Source: Enterococcus saccharolyticus subsp. saccharolyticus (GTDB lineage Bacteria; Bacillota; Bacilli; Lactobacillales; Enterococcaceae). From it: a stretch of DNA of 64,000 nucleotides. Position numbers and translations under genes: made by a program. Below are positions 53,896 to 64,000 of the stretch, one piece after another (position 1 is the first letter of the stretch; each line of letters starts with the position of its first letter). The notes below the pieces were generated by a model. The model was given only the letters and a program-made list of their open reading frames with translations. It did not search any database and had not been told where the DNA came from. The DNA lies in the NCBI RefSeq assembly GCF_029023825.1, contig NZ_CP118957.1:2441794-2505793 (forward strand). The letters are read 5' to 3'.

Positions 53896-54918
53896 TCATT
53901 TTATTTTTTTGACTGATTGTCCTTCAAGAAATATTGAATCAATTTGAATGTTCCGTTGTCGAATTGTTTGTCCAGTAATATCAGCTATTAATAATTCGAT
54001 GCCTTTTTCGGCTTTTTGCAAAATATTTTGATAGATAGTTGTAATTTGTGGCGTAGCTAATTTAGCTAATAACGTTCCATCAAATCCGACAATCGAGAAA
54101 TCTTCAGGTACTTGCCAGCCATGATTGTATAACACAGACTGCGCACGAACTGCCATCAAATCTGAAGCGAAAAATAAAGCAGTTATCTGATGTATATAGT
54201 TTTCAGCAAAATCTTTGATAAATACTGCAAAGTCCTCTTCATTTTTAGGAGCAATAAAATAATGTGGTTGTAAGTGATGTTCGTCTAAGGCCTTTTTAAC
54301 GCCTTCTGCCCGTCTGGCATCCACACCAACCCAATCATCAAATGATTCTCCAAAAGCGATAAAAGCAATCTCTGTATGTCCGTTATCAACTAAATAATGC
54401 GTCATCTCATAACTTGCTTTTAAATCATCTACACCAATATTCAAAATTGCTTCATTATGCAGTGGATACATATCTAAAAAGACAATCGGAATATTTAAGC
54501 TTTCTGTCCATTCTTGTAAATCTTTCGGTGAGGTCCCAGAGAGAACGACCCCTTCTAAGTCCCACATCTGTACTAATTTCAATCCCTCATCAATTGACGA
54601 CACGCGTTGAAACATCATAAAATAACCGGATTCTCGAATCGCTGTTTCAGCGGCCTGTACAAACTCTCCTAAATACGGATTGTCATATGTATGCATAGAG
54701 ATAGCGCTATCATCCTGAAAGATCACACCAATAATTCGAGAACCATTCTTTGCCAATAATCGTCCGCCCATATTGGAATGGTATTTTAATTCTTTTAAGG
54801 CTTTTTCCACTTTTTCTTTCGTTTCTTCCGAGACTTTAGACGTCCGGCCATGAATCACATTGGAAACTGTTGTTGGGCTCACTCCTGTGTAATTTGCAAC
54901 ATCTTTAATTGTTGGCAT
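53896..54918 (-). CDS. LacI-family regulator of the msm operon
   Basis: 340 residues from ATG 54918, GGAGGG 6 bp upstream. N-terminal HTH MPTIKDVANYTGVSPTTVSN, effector domain after residue 60. Located directly upstream of msmEFG on the same strand; its end is inside the msm promoter. Candidate repressor acting at operators 1 and 2. Confidence 0.9.
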   Translation of the reverse strand: MPTIKDVANYTGVSPTTVSNVIHGRTSKVSEETKEKVEKALKELKYHSNMGGRLLAKNGSRIIGVIFQDDSAISMHTYDNPYLGEFVQAAETAIRESGYFMMFQRVSSIDEGLKLVQMWDLEGVVLSGTSPKDLQEWTESLNIPIVFLDMYPLHNEAILNIGVDDLKASYEMTHYLVDNGHTEIAFIAFGESFDDWVGVDARRAEGVKKALDEHHLQPHYFIAPKNEEDFAVFIKDFAENYIHQITALFFASDLMAVRAQSVLYNHGWQVPEDFSIVGFDGTLLAKLATPQITTIYQNILQKAEKGIELLIADITGQTIRQRNIQIDSIFLEGQSVKKIK

Positions 54919-54980
54919 CGCTTTCCCTCCTTCCACTCTCTTATCATACAATACTTTAGAGCGAGATGCTATCATCGAAA

Positions 54981-55129
54981 AAAAAGAGGCTGTAATCTAA
55001 GCTTCTGTAGGAATAAAGTATCCGAACAATAGAGAGCTTACTTCTCCGGTCCAGTGGAGCCTCGTCGAAAACGCTCATGTTTCGTTCAGATACTTTCGTC
55101 TTCATTTTACTTATACTAAACCTCTTTTT
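54981..55129 (-). repeat. Structured inverted-repeat element after the truncated MCP gene
   Basis: Outer arms AAAAAGAGG/CCTCTTTTT (54981-54989, 55121-55129) and inner arms AAAGTATCCGAAC/GTTCAGATACTTT (55015-55027, 55084-55096) enclose further small stems (CTCC/GGAG, GAGC/GCTC). On the minus strand it ends with T8, as a transcript terminator would. It may be a dispersed enterococcal repeat or a small RNA. Confidence 0.5.
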
Positions 55130-55134
55130 GATAC

Positions 55135-56508
55135 TTATTTAATAAATGTTAGTGCCGACATCATGCGTTTCAAGTCGGTAGCAATTCCTTGCAACTCGCT
55201 GACATGTCCCACAAATTCTTCCATTGTCGCTAAGACTTCTTCCGCATTGGCAGAAACTTCTTCCGTTCCAGCAGCATTTTCTTCCGTTGATGCGGAAATA
55301 CTTTCCAGATTGCCCAGTACTCCACTCTGAATCGTCACAATATGATCGTTTGAAGCCTCAATTTCTTTGATATTTGCCAACATTGCTGAGGTTCGTTCAA
55401 AGACATCTTGTGAAGAAGTGATGGCTTGGTTAATCAAATGCGTTTGATTTTCGCCACCTTCTAATGAACGAGAGGCTTGGGCTACCATTTGCTCAGATTG
55501 TCCTTGAATCATACTAATAATCGTTTCAATTTCTTTTGTTGAGTTTTTACTCTGTTCGGCTAGCTGACGGATTTCTGAAGCAACCACCTCAAAACCTTTG
55601 CCCGATTCGCCAGCACGTGCCGCTTCAATCGAAGCATTTAATGCTAATAAATTCGTTTGATAAGAAATATCATTAATCACGTTAATAATTTGGTTAATTG
55701 CTTGAATGCTTTGATTCATCCCATTCATTCCAGAAACCAAGTCACCCATTTGTTCCATTTCTTTTTGCCAACTCGAATTGACTGCATTCATGACTTCCAT
55801 ACTCTGACGATTACTTGAACTTGCATCTTGCGATTGGTTATTCAATGCAATCACATTAGAAGTTAATTCTCGGATGACATCTGACAATTGTTGCATTTGA
55901 CTCACACTATATTCTGTTTCTTGTGCTTGTGTTCCTGTCATTTCCGCTACACCTGTAATCGTATCAGTCACTTCGCTAGTTGCAGAGGTTGTTTGTTGCG
56001 CTAATTCTAATAATGAATCAGCCATTTCCGCAACTTGCTCACTTTGTCGTTGCGATTTAACTATCAATTCTTCCACGCCATCAATCATCGTATTAAAATT
56101 AGCGGCTAAGCGCTGGATTTCAGTCCCATGTTCGTCAGGATAGACCGAGCGTTGTGCTTTCGCTTTAAGATTAAAACGAGTGCCTTTTTGTTTTTCTGGT
56201 CGTTTAATTCTACGATACGTTCCGCCTTTCATTTCATTGAAATACGATTCAAAAACAAGAATAATCTCTTTTACTAAGTTCTGAATAGCCAACGCAAACA
56301 CAATCACCACAACCAACAAGACCACTGCGACAACCGCTAAAGAGCGTAGTAACGCTCCAGTTTCACTCGAATATTCGTTGTCAAGAATCGAAGCAAAGGT
56401 AAATGTTTGACTGCCTTCACGTCCCTTATTGAAATAAACATTTGCAACATTCGGTTTATTTCTATAAATATTAATGCGGAAGAAGTGTTTATTTAAAATT
56501 ATTTTTGA
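55135..56508 (-). pseudogene. 5'-truncated methyl-accepting chemotaxis gene
   Basis: The frame is open from 56508 (preceded by TAG) to the stop at 55135, about 457 codons, with no ATG/GTG/TTG until a GTG at 56325. It encodes only the last strand of the sensor ([11 protein letters not shown]), the second membrane helix (near [18 protein letters not shown]), and the full signalling domain with [20 protein letters not shown]. Compared with the intact paralogue at 46991, the first helix and nearly all of the dCache domain are missing. The break lies beside the rpoC terminator. Confidence 0.8.
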
Positions 56509-56513
56509 CTATA

Positions 56514-56555
56514 AAAAAACGAGAGACTGTCTCATAAGACAATCTCTCGTTTAAA
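56514..56555 (-). terminator. rpoC terminator
   Basis: Minus strand: AAACGAGAGATTGTCT tatg AGACAGTCTCTCGTTT then T tract; one mismatch. Confidence 0.92.
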
Positions 56556-56564
56556 AATAGTCGT

Positions 56565-59500
56565 TTATTTAAACTCATTCAGTGCATCTTCCGCAGCCAT
56601 TTGTGCTTCGATGTCTGAAATACTATAAACATTTTCACTAGCAACAGTCACTTCTTTTGGCTCCATGTTGCGGTAACGAGGCATACCAGTACCAGCTGGA
56701 ATGATCTTACCGATGATAACATTTTCTTTCAAGCCTAGAAGTGGATCTTTCTTACCACGAATGGCAGCATCAGTTAACACACGAGTTGTTTCTTGGAATG
56801 ACGCAGCAGATAAGAAGCTGTTTGTTTCCAATGACGCTTTCGTAATACCTAGCAATACTGGACGAGAAGTTGCTGGTACACGACCAGAAATAATCGCTTC
56901 GTAGTTGCGGTCTTTAAAGTCAGCAATATCCATCAATGTTCCTGGCAAGATATCTGTTTCACCTGGATCCATGACACGAACTTTACGTAACATTTGACGA
57001 ACCATTACTTCGATATGTTTGTCGCCGATTTCTACCCCTTGCATACGGTAAACGCGTTGTACTTCACGTAATAGATAGTTTTCTACTGAAAGTACATCAC
57101 TAACTTGTAGCAAGTGTTTTGGTTCAATTGACCCTTCAGTCAATGGTTCACCACGATTAATCATGTCGCCTTGCGCCACTTTCATACGTGCAGTGAATGG
57201 CACCACATACGTACGTGTATCAGTTTCGCCTTTGATTGTTACTTCTTTCGTACGTGTTGCTGCATCTTCAGAAATATCAACCACATCACCTGTTACTTCA
57301 GTGATGACCGCTTGCCCTTTCGGATTACGCGCTTCGAAAATTTCTTGGATACGAGGAAGACCTTGTGTGATATCGTCTCCGGCAACCCCACCGGTATGGA
57401 ACGTACGCATGGTTAACTGTGTACCAGGTTCCCCGATAGATTGAGCGGCGATTGTCCCAACTGCTTCTCCAACTTCAACTTCGTTACCAGTTGCCAAGTT
57501 ACGGCCGTAACAATGTTTACATACACCATGTTTCGTGTTACATGTGAAGACAGAACGAATCGATACTTCTTCGATTCCTGCATCAATAATTTGTTTTGCG
57601 ATATCTTCTGTAATTAGTTCATTTGGTCCAATTAATGCTACACCTGTTTCAGGATTGACCACTGATTTACGCGTATAACGGCCAAGTAAACGTTCTTCAA
57701 GAGATTCGATAATTTCGTTTCCTTCGCGAATTGCTTGGATAGTAATACCGCGGTCAGTGCCACAGTCATCCTCACGAATAATAACGTCTTGGGCTACGTC
57801 TACCAAACGACGAGTCAAGTAACCTGAATCGGCTGTTTTCAAGGCTGTATCGGTCATTCCTTTACGAGCCCCATGGGTAGAGATAAACATTTCTAAGACG
57901 GTTAACCCTTCACGGAAGTTAGAAATAATCGGTAATTCCATGATTTTACCACTCGGAGCGGCCATCAAACCACGCATACCCGCAAGCTGCGTAAAGTTAG
58001 AGATGTTACCACGGGCTCCAGAATCAGACATCATGAAGATTGGGTTTTTCGCATCTAAAGATTCCATCAGTTTTAACTGAATCGCATCTTTGGCAGCGTT
58101 CCAAACAGCAATTACACGTTCATAACGTTCATCATCTGTGATTAAACCACGACGGAATTGTTTGGTAATTGATTCCACTTGTTTATGTGCTTGTTCGATA
58201 ATATCGTGTTTTTCATGCAACACCATGATATCCGCGATACCAACAGTGATACCGGCATGTGTTGAATGTTTGTAACCTAAATCTTTCATACGGTCCAACA
58301 TACGAGATGTTTCCGTCACGCGGAAACGTTTGAAGACTTCAGCGATAATATTTCCTAAGTTTTTCTTCTTGAATGGGCCAACTAATTCTTGTTCTTTAAT
58401 AAATGCTGGAATATCTGTTCCTGCTTCTACAAAGTACTTGTCTGGTGTTTGAACAGTCAAGTTAAAGTCAGTTGGTTCGTTCAAGTAAGGGAATTCTGGT
58501 GGCATAATTGAGTTAAAGATCACTTTACCAACCGTTGTTACCATCAAGCGAGATTTTTGTTCTGCTGTAAATGGTTTATCACCCAAGGTATTTGGATTTA
58601 CCGCAATACGTGAGTGTAAATGAACGTAGCCATTACGCCATGCAGTTACGGCTTCATCCATGTCACGGAAGATCATGCCTTCACCTTCACGACCATCTTC
58701 TTCCATTGTTAGGTAATAGTTACCCAAGACCATATCTTGAGATGGTGTAACTACTGGTTTACCGTCTTTTGGATTCAAGATGTTTTGTGCCGCAAGCATT
58801 AACATACGTGCTTCCGCTTGTGCTTCTTCATTTAAAGGTACGTGAACCGCCATTTGGTCCCCATCGAAATCGGCATTGTAGGCTTCACACACAAGTGGAT
58901 GCAAACGAATGGCGCGACCTTCAACTAAAACAGGTTCAAAGGCTTGGATACCTAATCTATGCAAAGTAGGTGCGCGGTTCAATAGAACTGGATGTTCTCT
59001 GATAACGTCTTCTAATACATCCCAGACATCATCTTCGCCGCGTTCAATTTTGCGTTTCGCATTTTTAATGTTTGATGCTAATTCACGTTGAACTAACTCA
59101 CGCATTACAAATGGTTTGAATAATTCAATGGCCATTTCTTTTGGAAGACCACATTGGTACATCTTCAAGAAAGGTCCAACAACGATAACCGAACGACCAG
59201 AGTAGTCTACACGTTTACCTAATAAGTTTTGACGGAAACGACCTTGTTTCCCTTTTAACATATGAGAAAGAGATTTCAATGGACGGTTACCTGGTCCTGT
59301 AACAGGACGGCCACGACGACCATTATCAATTAAAGCATCTACTGCTTCTTGTAACATACGTTTTTCATTTTGAACGATAATGTTTGGTGCATTTAAGTCT
59401 AACAAACGTTTTAGACGGTTGTTACGGTTAATGACACGACGGTATAAATCGTTCAAGTCAGAAGTCGCAAAACGACCACCTTCTAATTGAACCATTGGAC

Positions 59501-60215
59501 GCAAATCAGGTGGAATAACTGGAATAACATCCATAACCATCCAACTTGGTTTATTTCCTGAAGCACGGAATGCTTCTAAAATATCTAAACGACGAATTGC
59601 ACGTGTACGTTTTTGTCCAGAAGCCGTTTTTAACTCTTCTTTCAATTCAGCCACTTCGCCATCTAAATCGACAGAATCTAACAATTTCTTGATGGCATCT
59701 GCACCCATCTCAGCTGTAAATTCTTGGCCGTATTGATCGCGTTTTTCGCGGTATTCACGTTCTGTTAATAATTGTTTTTTCTCTAAGCTTGTATTTCCTG
59801 GTTCAATTACTACGTAAGAAGCGAAGTAAATGATTTCTTCCAAAGCACGAGGACTCATGTCTAAGACAAGACCCATACGTGATGGGATACCTTTGAAATA
59901 CCAAATGTGAGAAACTGGAGCAGCTAACTCAATGTGACCCATACGTTCACGACGAACTTTTGAGCGCGTTACTTCTACGCCACAGCGGTCACAAACAATC
60001 CCTTTATAACGGATACGTTTGTATTTACCACACGCACACTCCCAGTCTTTTGTAGGACCGAAAATACGCTCGTCAAATAACCCTTCACGTTCAGGTTTTA
60101 ATGTACGATAGTTAATAGTCTCAGGTTTTTTTACTTCACCATAAGACCAGCTTCTGATTTTTTCGGGAGAAGCCAAACCTATTTGCATACTTTCGAATTT
60201 ATTTACATCGATCAA
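56565..60215 (-). CDS. rpoC: RNA polymerase beta' subunit
   Basis: 1216 residues from TTG 60215 ([19 protein letters not shown]), with TGGAGGG 9 bp upstream; the in-frame ATG at 60236 sits in front of that ribosome site. Zinc-finger Cys residues near the start ([19 protein letters not shown]), the catalytic [12 protein letters not shown] with its three Asp, and the second Cys cluster ([21 protein letters not shown]) are intact. Core transcription enzyme. Second gene of rpoBC. Confidence 0.97.
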   Translation of the reverse strand: MIDVNKFESMQIGLASPEKIRSWSYGEVKKPETINYRTLKPEREGLFDERIFGPTKDWECACGKYKRIRYKGIVCDRCGVEVTRSKVRRERMGHIELAAPVSHIWYFKGIPSRMGLVLDMSPRALEEIIYFASYVVIEPGNTSLEKKQLLTEREYREKRDQYGQEFTAEMGADAIKKLLDSVDLDGEVAELKEELKTASGQKRTRAIRRLDILEAFRASGNKPSWMVMDVIPVIPPDLRPMVQLEGGRFATSDLNDLYRRVINRNNRLKRLLDLNAPNIIVQNEKRMLQEAVDALIDNGRRGRPVTGPGNRPLKSLSHMLKGKQGRFRQNLLGKRVDYSGRSVIVVGPFLKMYQCGLPKEMAIELFKPFVMRELVQRELASNIKNAKRKIERGEDDVWDVLEDVIREHPVLLNRAPTLHRLGIQAFEPVLVEGRAIRLHPLVCEAYNADFDGDQMAVHVPLNEEAQAEARMLMLAAQNILNPKDGKPVVTPSQDMVLGNYYLTMEEDGREGEGMIFRDMDEAVTAWRNGYVHLHSRIAVNPNTLGDKPFTAEQKSRLMVTTVGKVIFNSIMPPEFPYLNEPTDFNLTVQTPDKYFVEAGTDIPAFIKEQELVGPFKKKNLGNIIAEVFKRFRVTETSRMLDRMKDLGYKHSTHAGITVGIADIMVLHEKHDIIEQAHKQVESITKQFRRGLITDDERYERVIAVWNAAKDAIQLKLMESLDAKNPIFMMSDSGARGNISNFTQLAGMRGLMAAPSGKIMELPIISNFREGLTVLEMFISTHGARKGMTDTALKTADSGYLTRRLVDVAQDVIIREDDCGTDRGITIQAIREGNEIIESLEERLLGRYTRKSVVNPETGVALIGPNELITEDIAKQIIDAGIEEVSIRSVFTCNTKHGVCKHCYGRNLATGNEVEVGEAVGTIAAQSIGEPGTQLTMRTFHTGGVAGDDITQGLPRIQEIFEARNPKGQAVITEVTGDVVDISEDAATRTKEVTIKGETDTRTYVVPFTARMKVAQGDMINRGEPLTEGSIEPKHLLQVSDVLSVENYLLREVQRVYRMQGVEIGDKHIEVMVRQMLRKVRVMDPGETDILPGTLMDIADFKDRNYEAIISGRVPATSRPVLLGITKASLETNSFLSAASFQETTRVLTDAAIRGKKDPLLGLKENVIIGKIIPAGTGMPRYRNMEPKEVTVASENVYSISDIEAQMAAEDALNEFK

Positions 60216-60281
60216 AAGGGGTTCCCTCCATTTCATTTAATGGCTACAAAACAGACGAACAAATCTTGATAAAATACACCA

Positions 60282-60311
60282 GAATTAGAGAATTCGAAAA
60301 TTCTCTAATTC
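60282..60311 (-). promoter_or_regulatory. UUCG-capped hairpin between rpoB and rpoC
   Basis: Minus strand: GAATTAGAGAATT TTCG AATTCTCTAATTC, perfect 13-bp stem and a UUCG loop, no T tract. Could be an RNA processing or stability element. Confidence 0.6.
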
Positions 60312-60343
60312 CCAGCATATCTTTAAAAATCTTGTCTTACTGT

Positions 60344-63300
60344 CTAATCTAATGGAGCATCTACTGGTGAATTTTCTTCATCAGCAGGTTTTACTTCTAC
60401 TCCGCTTTGTGCGTTTTTCTCAGATTCACGGGCATTTTGTTGTTCCGCAAATTTCGTTAACGCATCAACTGTGATTAAATCATCATCTTCATCATCCATG
60501 TCGCGTAATTCGATTTCTTGTTCATCGATATCTAATACACGCATGTCTAAACCAAGTGATTGTAATTCTTTTACTAATACGCGGAATGATTCCGGTACAC
60601 CTGGTTTTGGAATTGGTTCACCTTTAACAATAGCTTCGTATGTTTTCACACGACCAACAACGTCATCTGATTTGTATGTCAAGATTTCTTGTAAGGTATA
60701 CGCTGCACCATAAGCTTCCAGCGCCCAAACTTCCATCTCTCCGAAACGTTGTCCACCGAATTGAGCTTTACCACCAAGAGGTTGTTGTGTAACCAATGAG
60801 TAAGGTCCAATTGAACGAGCATGAAGTTTATCATCAACCATGTGGGCAAGTTTAATCATGTACATTACCCCAACAGAGATACGACCATCGAATGGTTCAC
60901 CCGTACGTCCGTCATAAAGAACAGTTTTCGCATCGCGCGCCATGCCCGCTTCGCGAACTGTTTCCCATACGTCATCATCTGATGCACCATCAAATACTGG
61001 TGTAGCTACATGGATGCCTAACTGACGTGCAGCCATCCCTAAGTGTAATTCCAATACTTGTCCGATGTTCATACGAGATGGTACTCCTAGTGGGTTCAAC
61101 ATGATATCAACTGGTGTGCCGTCTGGTAAGAATGGCATGTCTTCTTCTGGCATAATGCGAGAGACAACCCCTTTGTTACCATGACGTCCCGCCATTTTAT
61201 CTCCTTCGTGAATCTTACGTTTTTGCACGATATAAACACGAACTAACATGTTCACACCTGGAGATAATTCGTCGCCTGCTTCACGGGTAAAGATTTTAAC
61301 ATCGTGAACGATACCGCCACCGCCGTGAGGAACACGTAATGATGTATCACGTACTTCACGTGCTTTTTCACCGAAGATTGCGTGCAATAGACGTTCTTCT
61401 GCAGATAATTCGGTTACCCCTTTAGGAGTGACTTTACCTACTAATAAGTCGCCATCTTGTACTTCGGCACCGATACGGATAATACCCATTTCGTCTAAGT
61501 CTTTTAATGCGTCTTCCCCAACGTTAGGAATTTCGCGTGTAATTTCTTCAGGGCCTAATTTTGTATCACGAGCTTCTGATTCATATTCTTCAATATGCAC
61601 AGAAGTATACACATCGTCTTTTACTAAACGACGGCTCATGATAACAGCATCCTCATAGTTGTAACCTTCCCAAGTCATGAAGGCAACTAAGACGTTTTGA
61701 CCTAATGCCATTTCGCCACTTTCCATAGATGGTCCGTCAGCTAAGATATCGCCTGCATCAACTTTTTCGCCTAATGAAACTAATGGGCGTTGGTTGTAGC
61801 TTGTTCCAGAGTTTGAACGACGGAATTTCGTTACTGTGTAAGTATCTAATGCACCATTGTCACGACGAACGCGTACTTCTGACGCATCCACGTATTCAAC
61901 AACACCATCATGTTTACATAGTAATGCTGCACCTGAGTCATGAGCAGATTTGTATTCCATACCAGTTCCTACCCAAGGAGCTTGAGGGTTAATCAATGGT
62001 ACTGCTTGACGCTGCATGTTGGCACCCATCAAGGCACGGTTGGAGTCATCGTTTTCCAAGAAAGGAATACATGCTGTCGCTACCGCAACTACTTGTTTAG
62101 GAGATACGTCCATGTAATCAACTTTATCAATAGATACTTCTAAGTTTTCACTTGTCGCACGCGCCATAACAATATCGTTTTTGAATGAACCATCTTCATT
62201 TAATGGGCTATTTGCTTGGGCTACTACATAGTGGTCCTCGATATCCGCTGTTAAATAATCAATGTGTTCTGTTACTTTACCTGATTCGCGATCAACACGA
62301 CGGTACGGTGTTTCGATAAATCCGTATTTGTTCACTTTCGCATAAGAAGCCAAACTGTTAATCAAACCGATGTTTGGACCTTCAGGCGTTTCAATCGGAC
62401 ACATACGACCATAGTGAGAATAGTGAACGTCTCGAACTTCATAACCGGCACGGTCACGAGTCAAACCACCAGGCCCTAAGGCTGATAGACGACGTTTATG
62501 TGTTAACTCACCCAATGGGTTTGTTTGGTCCATGAACTGTGACAACTGTGAAGAACCAAAGAATTCTTTGATACTTGCAACAACTGGACGGATGTTAATT
62601 AATTGTTGTGGTGTTAATGTTTCAGTATCTTGAATAGACATACGTTCACGTACAACACGTTCCATACGTGCTAAACCGATACGGAATTGGTTTTGTAATA
62701 ATTCACCAACAGAACGAATACGACGATTTCCTAAATGGTCGATATCATCGACATTGCCGATTCCTTCCATTAAGTTGAAGAAATAACTCATTGAAGCAAT
62801 GATATCCGCTGGACGTACTGTACGTACTTCTGTATCTGGATACGCATTACCAATCACATTTACTTCACGTTCTGGATCTTTTGGTGCAAATACTTTGATA
62901 ACTTGAACAGTCATTGGATCGGTAACGACACCGTCTTCTGATGGGTAATAAGTTACAGAGTTTAAGCCGTTGTCTAGGTGTTTACCTAAAACATCATCCA
63001 TCACTTGGTGTGTTAACGCAGTTCCTTTTTCAACAATGATTTCACCTGTTTCAGGATCAACCAATGTTTCAGCTAATGTTAAGTTTAATAAGCGTGTTTT
63101 CAAGTCTAGTTTTTTGTTTACTTTATAACGACCAACCGCTGCTAAATCGTAACGACGTGGGTCAAAGAAACGTGCATTTAACAAGTTACGAGAACTGTCT
63201 GCTGTTTTTGGCTCGCCTGGACGAAGACGCTCATAAATATCTTTTAAGCCTTCTTCCGTACGAGAATCGCTTGCGTTTTTGTGCAAGTCTTTTTCAATTG

Positions 63301-63958
63301 TGTTACGTAGTGATTCGCTATCACCAAAAATATCAAAAATCGTATCGTCAGAACCAAAACCTAAGGCACGAACCAATACTGTTAATGGAATTTTACGTGT
63401 GCGGTCGATACGTACATAAGAAATATCTTTCGCATCTGTTTCCATTTCTAACCATGCGCCACGGTTAGGGATAACAGTTGAACCAAAACCTTCTTTACCG
63501 TTCTTGTCTACTTTTCCGTGGAAGTACACACCAGGTGAACGTACTAATTGGGATACAATAACACGTTCTGCTCCGTTAATAATGAATGTTCCTTGTTCTG
63601 TCATTAATGGGAAATCGCCAAAGAATACTTCTTGCGCTTTGATTTCGCCTGTTTCGCGGTTTGTCAAACGCAAGGTTACGTGTAATGGTGCAGAATAGTT
63701 TGCATCATGTGCACGTGCTTCTTCTACCGTATACTTCGGTGTTTTCAACTCATAATCTACAAATTCCAAGGACAGGTTTCCATTAAAGTCATCGATTGGC
63801 AAGATGTCTTCAAACATTTCTCTTAGTCCTTCATCTAAGAACCATTGGTAAGAATCTGTTTGAATTTCAATCAAATTCGGTAATTCCAATACTTCACTGA
63901 TACGTGCGAAACTTCTACGTTCGCGATGCTTTCCGTATTTTACTACGTGTCCAGCCAA
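60344..63958 (-). CDS. rpoB: RNA polymerase beta subunit
   Basis: 1204 residues if started at TTG 63958 ([20 protein letters not shown]), which has AGAGGGGTGA 6-8 bp upstream and matches the usual enterococcal start; the frame stays open to the window edge but that part is leader. The rifampicin region is wild-type looking ([31 protein letters not shown]). The C-terminal tail is acidic ([13 protein letters not shown]). The gene is therefore complete in the window. Confidence 0.96.
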   Translation of the reverse strand: MAGHVVKYGKHRERRSFARISEVLELPNLIEIQTDSYQWFLDEGLREMFEDILPIDDFNGNLSLEFVDYELKTPKYTVEEARAHDANYSAPLHVTLRLTNRETGEIKAQEVFFGDFPLMTEQGTFIINGAERVIVSQLVRSPGVYFHGKVDKNGKEGFGSTVIPNRGAWLEMETDAKDISYVRIDRTRKIPLTVLVRALGFGSDDTIFDIFGDSESLRNTIEKDLHKNASDSRTEEGLKDIYERLRPGEPKTADSSRNLLNARFFDPRRYDLAAVGRYKVNKKLDLKTRLLNLTLAETLVDPETGEIIVEKGTALTHQVMDDVLGKHLDNGLNSVTYYPSEDGVVTDPMTVQVIKVFAPKDPEREVNVIGNAYPDTEVRTVRPADIIASMSYFFNLMEGIGNVDDIDHLGNRRIRSVGELLQNQFRIGLARMERVVRERMSIQDTETLTPQQLINIRPVVASIKEFFGSSQLSQFMDQTNPLGELTHKRRLSALGPGGLTRDRAGYEVRDVHYSHYGRMCPIETPEGPNIGLINSLASYAKVNKYGFIETPYRRVDRESGKVTEHIDYLTADIEDHYVVAQANSPLNEDGSFKNDIVMARATSENLEVSIDKVDYMDVSPKQVVAVATACIPFLENDDSNRALMGANMQRQAVPLINPQAPWVGTGMEYKSAHDSGAALLCKHDGVVEYVDASEVRVRRDNGALDTYTVTKFRRSNSGTSYNQRPLVSLGEKVDAGDILADGPSMESGEMALGQNVLVAFMTWEGYNYEDAVIMSRRLVKDDVYTSVHIEEYESEARDTKLGPEEITREIPNVGEDALKDLDEMGIIRIGAEVQDGDLLVGKVTPKGVTELSAEERLLHAIFGEKAREVRDTSLRVPHGGGGIVHDVKIFTREAGDELSPGVNMLVRVYIVQKRKIHEGDKMAGRHGNKGVVSRIMPEEDMPFLPDGTPVDIMLNPLGVPSRMNIGQVLELHLGMAARQLGIHVATPVFDGASDDDVWETVREAGMARDAKTVLYDGRTGEPFDGRISVGVMYMIKLAHMVDDKLHARSIGPYSLVTQQPLGGKAQFGGQRFGEMEVWALEAYGAAYTLQEILTYKSDDVVGRVKTYEAIVKGEPIPKPGVPESFRVLVKELQSLGLDMRVLDIDEQEIELRDMDDEDDDLITVDALTKFAEQQNARESEKNAQSGVEVKPADEENSPVDAPLD

Positions 63959-64000
63959 GTTCTTCACCCCTCTAAAAAGTCTTTCAAAATACCTATCCAA

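Noticed and set aside
60344-64000. rpoB cut off by the window edge
   Set aside because: The frame runs to the edge, but TTG 63958 has a strong ribosome site and gives the standard [15 protein letters not shown] start, so the gene is complete.

Overview
The window is a stretch of low-GC Firmicute chromosome, most probably from an Enterococcus or close Enterococcaceae relative. The basis is the gene content and order (hit-ytxH-prsA-yhaMNO-pbpZ-type PBP), an L-lysine-type MurE, T-box leaders, an AtlA-like LysM glucosaminidase, an Enterococcus-like rpoB/rpoC pair with TTG starts, and MsmEFG-type sugar uptake. Two methyl-accepting chemotaxis genes (one intact, one 5'-truncated) hint at a motile or formerly motile lineage. 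The species cannot be fixed from this sequence alone. I see no tRNA, rRNA, CRISPR array, IS element or prophage.

Layout. 1-17.4 kb is housekeeping: HIT protein, YtxH protein, PrsA foldase, the YhaM/YhaN/YhaO nuclease cluster, a DUF536-like protein, a YlbF-family protein, a class A PBP, two pseudouridine synthases, a MurJ/YtgP-type flippase, MurE, an OsmC/Ohr protein and glycerate kinase. 17.5-27 kb has leuS with a leucine T-box, a LysR regulator, a seven-LysM glucosaminidase, a PAP2 phosphatase and YtqA/YtqB homologues. 27-36.9 kb is more accessory: a TetM-like ribosomal protection protein, a five-gene ABC import operon that includes a cytoplasmic alkaline-phosphatase-fold hydrolase, membrane proteins, and a DacA-like protein that has lost its catalytic Ser and Lys. 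36.9-39.1 kb carries an ABC-F gene behind a leader that looks like a ribosome-mediated attenuator (short leader peptide plus competing hairpins).

39.1-43.5 kb is a methionine/activated-methyl-cycle block read leftward: methionine T-box, a decayed MetE-like gene, luxS, then an SDR-metQ-mtnN operon. 43.5-55 kb is a sugar island: a LacI/GH1/BglK-type ROK kinase operon with a palindromic operator, a chemoreceptor, and on the other strand a LacI regulator and an msmEFG-GH13 operon with two operator palindromes around a hairpin. 55-64 kb holds a truncated chemoreceptor, rpoC and rpoB (complete if the TTG start at 63958 is used).

Signals most worth a second look are the ABC-F attenuator, the pseudo-PBP, the ABC/phosphatase operon, the T-box/pseudo-metE/luxS arrangement, and an over-represented palindrome TACCTAGGTA.
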